Shown in pieces: positions 34,801-46,800 of a DNA stretch of 64,000 nt. Location: positions 20,732,187 to 20,796,186 of the forward strand of contig OY986440.1 of NCBI GenBank assembly GCA_963920525.1, read 5' to 3'. The notes under the pieces are model-generated. The model searched no databases, was not told the DNA's origin, and saw nothing but the letters and a program-made list of their open reading frames with translations. The DNA is from Dichetophora obliterata (lineage: Eukaryota > Arthropoda > Insecta > Diptera > Sciomyzidae). The position numbers and the translations under genes are program-made. The first letter of the stretch is position 1. Each line of letters begins with the position of its first letter.

Positions 34801-37800
34801 TAAACTTTTTTATTTCGCGGATCAGAAGTTACTTTATCTTCTTTTTCGTGGGGGAGTAAAACTGTTATTTCAAGAGTTGGATGATGTACATCTTCTGGAA
34901 GAGATACGGGATTCGAACAATGGAGATTAACAGTAGTGCATCTATTTACAAATACAAGGTCTAGGGTTCTGTGGTTTATATTTAAAATATCATTGACTTG
35001 TTGAAGACACAGATCAGGCAGCTTATCTAAGAAGTCATTTATCCAATCACTATTGGAAACAGGAGTAAGAAATGAAGAATCGTCAGACGATCTCCAAGTC
35101 ACAAAAGGTAGGTTAAAATCACCCAGCACAATAAGAACGTCTTTATTTTTTAACAAGTTATGAACTTTTTCGATGGCGTGTAAGTGTTTTAAATACATTG
35201 TTAAGTCACATTTAGGAGGAATGTAAGAGCAGGTAACATAAATAATACTATTATTTAATTTAACTGCAACACAAATGAACTCAATGTCACTGGTGTCAAG
35301 AATTGTCAATTCTTCAGATACAAGCGAGTTTTGAACAGCTATCAAAACACCACCACCGATCTTATCATGACGATCTTTACGAAAAATTTGATATTTATTG
35401 CACATTATTTCAGAATTTAAGATATTAGAGCGAAGCCAAGTCTCTGTAAAAATTATAATGTTATATTCAAAATCAAAACTGTTTATGAAAATATCGGAAA
35501 GTTTTGAGTTAAGTCCCCTGACATTTTGATACACAAGCTCTAATTTAGACTTCCGGTTTATTAATCGTTTTTTGGATGAGATTCAGGGCTATTTCGGGGA
35601 CGCGGCACATGTCCCCTTAGATTGCTTTTAAATTCAAATTCGCGTACAATTGTGTTAGGCGGCCAAAAGTTTACATCAACTATGGAATTAAATAAATTTT
35701 CAGGAACTGTTAATCTAAAAGAAGTAATCGATCTTACATTTGAATATTTGAATTTATGAACCGAAAGATGCAAGGAACAATTCAACTTTGATTTAATGAA
35801 AAAAATCTATATCAATCTCTGTTGTATCCGCACATGTTATCGGTGCTTAACTATAAGTTTATTTCTTACAAGCGCTTATAAATAAATAAATAAATAAATA
35901 AATAAGCGAGAAACAAAGATTGATTTAGTTGGTGGAATTGCAATGATTGGCTTAGGTGGAACAGAAACCTGAGTAGTAAGAGGAACAACCTGGGAATCGA
36001 CCAAAGTTGGTGAAAGAGAAACAGTTTGGGCATAAGACATGACTGGCAATGAAGGTGGAGGTGCCAGCACTGGCAAAGGAGCAGAAATCGATATGTTTGC
36101 TGTATTCGAAGTGGAAGTTAAAATAGGTGGAGGGGCTGTTATACCACCAATGTCCATGTCATCAGCAATGTCATGTACAGAAGACAATTAAATAGATCAC
36201 AATTTTACCGAAAAGATGACTGTGAATAAGAATGCTGTAAAAGTTAATATTTTCATGTAATCAGTTTCAGCTATATGGCGATATAATAAAACATATGCGC
36301 ATCTGGCCAGCACAATTATTTCATTAGTTTTGATCTGTGCGTTAAATTCACAGATAGATGGCGCCACATTTGTAAGAACTGTGGGTACAAACTATACATA
36401 CACCTTGCGGTGAATAGCTGAATAATGTTTTTTCAAAAGTTTCTTCAAATTTAACTTCACACGTTTGGGATTACAGACATGTGGCGCTATTTTCTGCTTA
36501 CAAAAGAATATCTGATATTCTTATGCAGCTAGCAGATAAGTTTTGCGAAATATTTTGCGAAAATGCTATTGCTACCAAACTTTTAAAAAGTAAAATAATG
36601 CAGTAATAAAAAAAATCTTAGGAATAACTGATAGCTTAACAATCGGTCTATAGTTTTCTATTTAATTTTTTTGACCAGATTTAAGAATAGGCGATACGAA
36701 TGCAGTTTTCCATTCGTCAAAAAATATGCAGGTGGAAAGTGACTTATTAAAAATAATTGTAAAAGCAACATAGAGTGACGAAGCTCATTGGTTTTTTAAA
36801 AAAAAAAAAAGATCAAAGAAGCAAGGTATGCGCCCTATACAAACAAGGTTTGCTCTTTGACCTGAAAGGAAAGGGATAGATTATTTAGAGGAATTGATTG
36901 GAGCCATACGTGAATAATTGATTAGGCGAAATAACCGTGAAAGACAATTTGAGTTGCTTTTAACCGAAGCTAGTGCTTTAACCTCGGCAAGCATTTCCAG
37001 CCCTTAGTTGTGTTTCTGTCCTTTAATTCCACATTTTCCACAATTTGTGGATTTTTAGGAAGAAAATCAAGCCCAGCTTCTTTATTAATATCTAAAGCTT
37101 GTAAGACTTTAAAGACTTCTTCGTATGAAATTCTTATACTAGACACATTTGCAATCTGGTTAATGTTTAAAAGGCTAACATAATTATTTGGCAGTGCAGC
37201 ATTATTAAAAACGGACCCAAAAACGAATCTGCAAACAATTCGGAAGATTCTTGTGAACTATTCGAACATTTATCTTGTACTCCATAGATTTGGGAAGTCC
37301 ATGCGATTTACGTTTAAAGTTAATAAATACCCAGAAAGACTTGGGGTAAGATTCAATTCCAGATTCGATAGAATTTAAATAGTTTTTATAAAAGAAGTTT
37401 GAAAGAAAGTCGAATTCCTTACGACGTAAAACAAAATTTGCTTTATCAATTTGTAGATTTGTTTGCCTAAATTTTCTATGCACTTTATTTCTTATGTTTT
37501 TTTGGGTGCATCAAACGATTATACCAGGGTAAATTAAATTGCCGATAAACCCTTTTGGTTGGTACATCTTAATAAAAACCTTCCTCAATAATTTTTTTAA
37601 ATATTAAGTTAATGGCCTCCAAATCCATAGCGTCAAAAATAATTATCCAATTAATAGAACTAAAATAATTGATTAATGCAGGATAGTTAGCATTGTTGAA
37701 ATTAAAGGATAAACCGGAAGAATTGTCCGAAATACTACATGGTTTATAAAAACAAAATTTAGCGCGTATTTTTCATATATAAAAATTTTCATATTTTGTC

Positions 37801-40800
37801 GAGTCAATCTTCATATTCATGAAATTTTTAATGTATTCATCTTTAGTAATAAAACTCATTTTCTGTTTGTTTGTTTGTTTGTTTGCTTGTTTGTTTGTTT
37901 GTTTGTTTGTTTGACCTTTATACAAATCCAAATGGCTCAACGGATAGCGCTCAAACTAGGTGTACACATTGACTGTGTCCTGGATTAAATTGTTACTTAC
38001 TTAGTTTTTACCACGCTCCCTCCTACATTTTTCATCTAACAATTATTTTGTTATAATAATACTTTTTGCCATAGGAATTTTTTGTCAATTTTATTTGAAA
38101 AGCGTTTGTTATTTTGGCACCAAAAACTTTCGAATATCTTTAAAATTGTAGAAATTTGTAGTACAACGACTTTTTCATAAAACATCGTTACCTAAGAATG
38201 AGAAAAAACGACATGAAAATCAGAGTTTTTACTTTCGATGCAAATATCTCCACTGCTTATAAATATATTTCACTCAATTTTTTTTGTTCAAAAGCTCAAT
38301 AAAAGCGCCTTAAAAATAGTTTAAACTGTACCGTTAGGTCAGTTTATATATTTTTTAAAAGGTACAAATTGCATTTCACTGCCTTTCATATGACATAGCT
38401 TTCATTTGCAAAAACTCTTCCAGTAAAGCGCAAAAACTATTTTACAGTTTTTGTCATCAAAACAACAATTTTGGCGAAATTTTTTTTCTAAAATGTTGTT
38501 TTAATATTTTTTACAAGCAGTCAAGTTTTAAAAATAATTTATGTGAAAAAATTATCCCAATATCTCTTTCCAGTTAAAAAATATGGCTAAAAATATCATT
38601 TTATGGCCACGGAATTAAATATTCGACCTTAATTTGCACATGCAGTTTAACTGATAATATTGTATGGGCTTTCGTCAAGGGAGCGGACCAAGATATAATT
38701 ATATTAGCGAGCGCACTTTTGCGCATAAAAAATGCTATTTTATATAAATTACAGGACTTTTTTGCAGTCATTTGATTAAGTCTGAAATAAAGCATTTATA
38801 TTGATTTGTGCTTAAACCATTTCGAACTCGAAATAAATCCACTGCCAAATTTTAGCTTTCTTTAAAGTGGGCGTAGCTACAAAGGGATAGTTATTTTGGA
38901 CCATTTTTCTAAATGAGACTTCACACAAAATCGGTACAGTTCGTTGCATTTTTTACAGATACTGCAAGGCAATAAAAAGTTATTACGATATTTGTTAACA
39001 TGAATCTGGGAATCGTTAAGATTTTTTTTTTTGTTTCTGCTTCAATTGGAACATTTTTTTAATTTTCAATATTTTTGACCATTTTCAAAATCTTGTAAAA
39101 AACCCAATTTAATATATTTCTTTCAAATAATGAAATCTGTTTTTTCTTTGATAATTTTAATAAATTAAAAAAATAAAATTATTTTAATATTTTGAAAAAT
39201 CTTCAACAATAAAAAATCTTCAACAATAAAATTGTCAAAAAGTAGAGATTTTAAATAGAACCCACATATATAATATTTTTTTATCTATAATTTGGATTCA
39301 CTTTCTTTATAATATTTCCTTTACAACGATATCCATTTTGTTGAGTTTCGAGACAAAAACATTTTTGATTTTTGTCAACTACACGTTCTACTTGCGTAAG
39401 AACATGCATAAACATCTGTGCAATAAACATATAGAGAGATTTCAAAACGTATTCTTAATCATTGTTAAAAAAGGGCTAATAAAAACATACCCGAAGCTGC
39501 TACTTCCGCGACAGGCCTTTGCTGCTCATGCGCCATAAAACCAATAACAGAAAATATCACAAATCCAGCAAACATGCTGGTGCTCGAGTTAACAGAGCAA
39601 ACTATTAAAGCATCTCTGAAAAAGAAAAAGAACACCACAAAAAATTATGATTATTTTAAAAAATTCATAGTTAATTTTAAGTAATTAGCGCCAGTAAAAC
39701 ATTCTACTGCTTCTTTATCTGGCTCACGCGAGCCCAAGGCTTTCACTGTTTAAAACCAACGCCAAGCAAGACACGGGAAGCAATAGTTTTTGCTTCTTCA
39801 GAGAACTTTGCCTCAAATATTACATCTCAGTTATGAAGAATTCATCATCATTATCTGACGCTTTCGGGTAGAGAGCTTTCACTGTTACTATGTGTTTTTA
39901 ATAGGGTAGGTGACAGTTCTTTGCCCATAAGTGGCAGAATATTCATCAATGATTTATGGAAGAAATGGGCAATCAAAGATCAACAGCACACCCACTCCCG
40001 TTCCCACCTACTAAGTAAGGCATATGTCATCAGTGTTGAAACGGTCATGCCCGGACAAACGTAATAGATACGAGAACTATAATAGATATACATGCGATGG
40101 AGGCCTCGCAGCTACATGGTATTTTAGAAATAGGCGGTTTTGCCATTTTTTAATTGCTACTTGAAATCTATAGGATCTATCTCTGACACTAGCGAAAAGG
40201 ATGCTTTCATAGTTACCATGATTTCCTACTATGGTATTGCGAAAGGTCTTTGCTCCTTTGCGGCAGAATGCCGTCAATGATCTATAATTCTGAACCACTG
40301 AAATTCTGCAGAAATAATCTCTGATGCTAGCGAAAGAGATGTCTTCGTTGTCACCATGGTAGCGCGAAAAGTCTATACTCACTAGCAGCAGAATGCCTAG
40401 CTACTCCTAGGGACGCTTACTTTGTACTGTACAGGGTTGTCAATATTCGAAGCGCCCATCTGGCAACACTGTAACTTTCCGCAGTGATGCCAAATCGACT
40501 AATGACATACCGCGTTTGAAGCGTCATTCCAAGCAAATGTTTACAATGGAACAGTACACGCCACGCGAACGCTCTAAAATTGTTGAAATTTACATTCAAC
40601 AAAACAAGTCAATAGTGAAAACTCAACTCAATGAGCGATGAAGCTCATTTTCAGTTGAACGGAACGGTAAACAAACAAAATTGCCGTATTTATGCCACTG
40701 AAAATCCACAAGAGATTCAAGAGGTACCTCTTCACGATGCAAAAGTCACTGTTTGGTGCGGCGAAGATGATAATGGCCACAGAGTTACTGTCAATCAGGA

Positions 40801-43800
40801 GCGTTATCGCGATATGATAAACAATTTTTTCATGCCAATCGTTCGTCGAAAGCGTATCAGGCACTACTGGTTTCAACAAGACGGCGCGCCACCACACACA
40901 AGCCGCACTACAATCGATTTTTTGAAGCAATTGTTCCCTGGCCGTTTGATGTCAAAAAATGTTGATTTCGATTGGCCGCCAAGATCACCAGATTTAACGC
41001 CTCCAGACTTCTTTTTGTGGGGTAATTTGAAATCAAAGGTTTACGTCAACAAGCCAAAGACCCTAGAAGAGCTGAAAACCAACATCCGTCAAGAAATAAC
41101 CGCCATTCCCATCGAAATGTTGAAGAAAACCATGGAAAATGCTGCAAAACGGGCACAATATGTCGTAGAGGCCAATGGCGACCATTTACGAGATATCATA
41201 TTCAAGAAATAATGTAAGCAAATCTACTTGAACCCAATTAAATGATATTCATGACGAACAGACAAAAAATTGTGGTTTCTTTGATTTATTTAAAAATAAA
41301 ATGGGCGCTTCGAATATTGGCAACCCTGTAGATGTCATCAGAATTGGAGCGTTCATGTCCGAACAAATGTAATTGACTATTAATAGATATACAGGCGTTG
41401 AATGCCTCAGAGCAATATGGTATTTCAGAAATAATCGGTTAGGTCATTTGTGCATTTACCACTGTGATTATAAAGTATCAATCTCTACCGCTAGCGATGA
41501 AGATCGCTTCGTTCCTACCATGTTTTCCTACTATGGTAGTGCGAAAGGTCTTTACTCACTAGCAGCAGAATGTCAACAATGATCTATGGTAGAGGTGGCC
41601 AATGTATATAAAGAGATGCATACCTAATTCCATTTCCGCTTGCTAGGAAAGGCAGATGACATCAGTGTTGGAGCGGTCGTTCTTGTGCAAATGTAAAATA
41701 GAATTATATAGATGCGTTGGAGGCCTCCCAGATACTTGGTATTTAAGTGAGTTACGTTATTTGTTCATTTACCACTGGGACTCTGCACTCTAACAAAAAT
41801 TAACGAGAATTAACTACAATAATTGCTGGCAACTGATTGCCTACATTTATTGTCGTTTAATCCCGTAGAGCAAAATTATAAATATTTATCGTTAAAAATG
41901 CGTGAATCCTCTCACTTACAATTATTTCTTTCGCTCTCTTGTAAAAACTCTCTTCTAAAATTATTTCTTCCAATCTTGTCTGCGCTTATAAAAAAAAGCT
42001 AGAAATGCGTGAAGTCTCTCAAGTAAGTTTTGAACATGGCAACAACAACAACTCTGTATAGAGTCAATAACTCAGCAGAAGGCGCTACTCTTTCCTACTT
42101 CAGTAGGCTTGAGTAATTAAGCTGGGACCAATCTACTGTTTAAGTTGTATATAATTGGACTCTTGTTCGAATAAACTCTTTAAAATCATATGACGTTAAA
42201 GCAGAGGTGTTTATTTAAGGGCAAGCGTAAAATGCCGCTGCTGGAGCGTTTTTAGGACTATCTGAGCAAAAACACGCTGAAATAGTGTGAAAATTAGAGA
42301 AAATATATATATATATTTTAAGACTCTCTGAGCGAAAACACGCTGAAATAGCGTGAAAAGTAGAGAATATTAATATTTTAGGACTCTCTGATCGAAAACA
42401 CGCTAAAATAGCGTGAAAAGTAGAGAGATATACATATTTTAAGACTCTCTAAAATTTCTCTTATAAAATTTCACAACATTTATTGTAGAGATTTTTCAAT
42501 CAGTTTTTAGAGTGTGCAGAATCAATCTCTAACGCTCGTGATATGGATGCTTTTGCTGTTACCATGTTTATCTACTATGGTAGCGTGAAAGATCTATACT
42601 CACTAGCAGCAGAATGCCATCAATGATCTATGGCAATGGTAGCCAATAAACAATTAGAAACATAACTACTCCTATGGCCAATTACTGTGTACTGTAGATG
42701 TTATCAGTATTGGAGCGGTCATGTTTAAACAAATGTTATAGAAAATTAATAGATAAACAGGCGTTGGAGGGCTCCCAGGTACATGGTATTTAAGAAAATC
42801 GGCTACGTCATTTGTCCATTTACCATTGGGATTTTACATTATCTATCTCTGGCGATAGCGAGTAAAAGGCTTTCTCTGTTACTATGTGTTTATACTATAG
42901 TAGACAAAGCCTTTTGCTTATTAGCGGCAGATTATCCATCAATGAACCTTTGCAAAGGTGGCCACTCAATGATCAGCAGCATACCTACTCCCATGGTAGC
43001 TTACTGTTTAAGGTAGATGTCATGAGTGTTGTTGCATAGTATTTAAGAAATAGTCGATTACGTCACTTGTCCATTTACCACTGGGATTCAACGGTATCTA
43101 TTTCTGACGCTATCGAATAAATAGCTTTCACTTTTACTATTTGTTTTTACTATGGTAGGGTTTTAATAGCCCTGTACCTATTGCAGCAGAATATGAATTC
43201 ATGATCTAATGTAGAAGTCGGCATTTTCAATACTAGCACGTTTTTCGTATGTCACGCAAATCCACAAACTTCATAGGGATAATAAACGAACGTAATACAC
43301 TTTACCTCAAATTTTAAACCTCAGGTATAAAGAACTTATCGTCATTATCTGGCGCTTGGGGGTAGAGAGCTCTCACCGTTACTATGTGTTGTTAATATGG
43401 TAGGTGACAGTCCTTTGCCCATAAGTGGCAGAATATTCATCAATGATTTATGGTAGAAATGGGCAATCAAAGATCAGCAGCATACCCACTCACATTCCCA
43501 CCTACTAAGTAAGGCATATGTCATCAGTGTTGAAACGGTCATGCCCGGACAAACGTAATAGATACGAGAACTATAATAGATATACATGCGATGGAGGCCT
43601 GGCAGCTACATGGTATTTTAGAAATAGGCGGTTTTGCCATTTTTTAATTGCTACTTGAAATCTATAGGATCTATCTCTGACGCTAGCGAAAAAGATACTT
43701 CCGTAGTTACCATGATTTCCTACTATGGTAACGCGAAAGGTCTTTGCTCATTAGCGGTAGAATGCCGACAATGATTTATGGAAGATTTGGCCAAAATAAA

Positions 43801-46800
43801 TAAACAGAAGCATACCTACTTCCAGTTCCACTTACTAGGAAAGGAAGATGTCATCAGTGTTGGAGCGGTCATGTCCGAAAATAGAATTGTATAGATGCGT
43901 TGGAGGCCTCCCAACTACTTGGTATTAAAGTCAGTTATGTCATTTGTTCATTTACCACTGGGATTCTACAGAATCATCGCTGAAGCTCGTGATATAGATG
44001 CTTTTGCTGTTACCATGTTTATCTACTATGGTAGCGTGAAAGATCTATACTCACTAGCAGCAGAATGCCATCAATGATCTATGACAGAGGTAGCCAATAA
44101 GCAATCAGAAGCATACACTCCTACGGCCGCTTACTTCGTACTGTAGATGTCATCAGAATTAGAGCGGTCATGTTCGAACAAATGTAATAAATTATTAATA
44201 GATATACAGGCGTTGAAGGTCTCGGAGCAACATGGTATTTCAGAAATAATTGATTGCGTCATTTTTGATTTTATCCCTGTGATTTTAAAGTATCAATCTC
44301 TGACGCTTGCGATATTGGCCGCTTCGTTCTTACCATATTTTCCTACTATGGTAGAGCGAAAGATATTTACTCACTAGCAGCAGAATACCAACAATGATCT
44401 ATGGTAGAGGTGGCCAATATATATAAACAGAAGCATACCTACTTCCTGGAAAGGAAGATTTCATCAGTGTTGGAGCGGTCATACCCGAAAAGAAAAGTAT
44501 ATAGATGCGTTGGAGGCCTCCCAGATACTTGGTATTTAAGTCAGTTACGTTATTTGTTTATTTACCACTGGGACTCTGCAGAATCAAGCTCTGACGCTTG
44601 TGATATGGAAGTTTTTGCTGTTACCATGTTTATCTACTATGGTAGCGCGAAATTTCCATGCTCACTAGCAGCAGAATGCCATCAATGATCTATGACAGAG
44701 GTAGCCAATAAACAATCAGAAGCATACCTACTCCTACGGCCGCTTACTTCGTACTGTAGATGTCATCAGAATTAGAGCGGTCATGTTCGAACAAATGTAA
44801 TAAATTATTAATAGATATACAGGCGTTGAAGGTCTCGGAGCAACATGGTATTTCAGAAATAATTGATTACGTCATTTTTGATTTTATCCCTGTGATTTTA
44901 AAGTATCAATCTCTGATGCTTGCGATATTGGCCGCTTCGTTCTTACCATATTTTCCTACTATGGTAGTGCGAAAGGTCTTTACTCACTAGCAGCAGAATA
45001 CCAACAATGATCTATGGTAGAGGTGGCCAATATATATAAACAGAAGCATACCTACTTCCTGGAAAGAAAGATGTCATCAGTGTTGGAGCGGTCATACCCG
45101 AAAAGAAAAGTATATAGATGCGTTGGAGGCCTCCCAGATACTTGGTATTTAAGTCAGTTACGTTATTTGTTTATTTACCACTGGGACTCTGCAGAATCAA
45201 GCTCTGACGCTTGTGATATGGAATTTTTTGCTGTTACCATGTTTATCTACTATGGTAGCGCGAAATTTCCATGCTCACTAGCAGCAGAATGCCATCAATG
45301 ATCTATGACAGAGGTAGCCAATAAACAATCAGAAGCATACCTACTCCTACGGCCGCTTACTGTGTACTGTAAATATTATCAGCATTGCAGCGGTCATGTT
45401 CAAACAAATGTTATAGTAAATAGATATACAGGCGTTGGAGGTCTCCCAGCTACTTGATATTCAAGAAAATCGGTTAAATTATTGCTGCATTTACCATTGT
45501 GATTTTACATTATCTATCTTTGGCGCTCGCGAGTAAAGGTCTTTATTTGTTACTATGTGTTTATACTATAGTAAATGAAGCCCTTTTCTCATTAGCGGCA
45601 GAATATCCATCAATGATCTTTTGCAGAGGTGGCCACTCAATGATCAGCAGCATACCTATTCCAATGGTAGCTTACCGTTTAAGGTAGATGTCATCAGTGT
45701 TGTTACATAGTATTTAAGAAATAGTCGATTACGTTATTTGTCCATTTACCACTGGAATTCTTCAGTATCAATCTCTGTCGCTTGCGAGTAGGAGCCTTTA
45801 CTTCTACTGTGTATTTCTGCTATGGTAGGTAAAAGGTTTTTTCTTATAAGCGGCAGAATAGTCATCAATGATCTATTGCTGAGATGGCCAATCAACGACA
45901 CCTACTCCCATTGCTGCTTACTGTGTAAGGTAGATGTCATTCCCGAAAAAATGTAATAAAGATTTGTTTACAGGTATTGGAGGCCTGGTATTGGAGGCCT
46001 GGTATTGGAGTTTCGTCAAACTACCTACCTCTCGCTCGCGAGCTCTAGCTGTAACTATATGATTCTTCCATGGTGGTTAAAACTCTTTGCTGATAAGCGG
46101 CAGAATATTCAGCAATGATCTACGGCAGAGGTGGCCAATCAATCAATGATACCTACTTCCATGGCTGCTTATCGCTGTTGGTATCGTATAAGGTAGATAT
46201 CGTTAGTGTTGGAGCGGTCGTGCCAAAACAAATGTAATATAGAATTTTATACAGGCGTTGGGTGCCTCGTAGCTACATGGTAAGAAATAGTTAGGTCATT
46301 TGTCAATCTACCACTGGAATGCTACAGTATATATCCCTGACGCTCGCGAGTAAAAAGATCTAACTGTGAATATGTGGTTTTATGGTTAAATAGTGGATTT
46401 ATGGTTAAAGCTTTTTGCCCATGGGCGGCAGATTAATCATCACTGATCTATTGCAGAGGTGGACAAACTTTATACTATCACATTTTGTGAATGCTACACA
46501 GTTCTATAAAGTTAATATGAATAAACGCAACAAACTCAACCTCTTAAAATTAAACCTTAGTTTTAAGGAACTTAAATAGCTTGCTTCGGAATATGTATGT
46601 CCCTAAAGATTGCCTTTTTCTGTATTGAGCTCTAGTCTGATGGGTGAAGTTAAGACTAAAACAAAAAAATAAACGAATTGGCCATTGACCCTTAAAAGTA
46701 TTTTGAGGAGCCAAATAGAAAGTTTATGTATGGGATGTGAACAAAATTACACTAACTCCAATTTCTTATACTATCTAAAGCAATGTGGATACCATTAAGT

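Larger units (their letters stand above)
32740..36187 (-). mobile_element. CR1/Jockey-like LINE, nearly full-length but broken
   Basis: In order on the minus strand: a proline-rich ORF1 start (36187-35910), an ORF1 C-terminal piece (35785-35561), an endonuclease domain (35534-34752), reverse transcriptase (34739-33057) and a C-terminal tail domain (33032-32766). Domain order and motifs are those of APE-type non-LTR retrotransposons. Frame breaks occur between most pieces and an AAAT microsatellite interrupts ORF1. It lies in Gat intron 7 on the gene's own strand. Confidence 0.85.
39690..46460. repeat. ~306-bp satellite array filling Gat intron 6
   Basis: Anchors on GATGTCATCAGTGTTGGAGC are near 40026, 41330, 41655, 42697, 43013, 43518, 43846, 44144, 44456, 44757, 45069, 45371, 45685, 45931 and 46193. 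In the regular part the spacing alternates about 300 and 312 bp, so the repeat is a dimer of 613 bp. Each monomer has GGCGTTGGAGGCCTCCCAG, CTCTGACGCT, a TTACCATG...CTATGGTAG mirror, and CTAGCAGCAGAATGCCA. Outer monomers are more diverged. A mariner and another transposon are inserted. Open frames of 60-95 codons recur with the period and are repeat artefacts. Confidence 0.92.

Noticed and set aside
41373..43016. ORFs of 69 and 77 codons
   Set aside because: They are also in satellite monomers (41373-41582, 42783-43016).
43895..45687. Series of 60-95 codon ORFs (e.g. 44401-44688 and 45014-45301)
   Set aside because: They recur with the 613-bp satellite period and have no protein family features.
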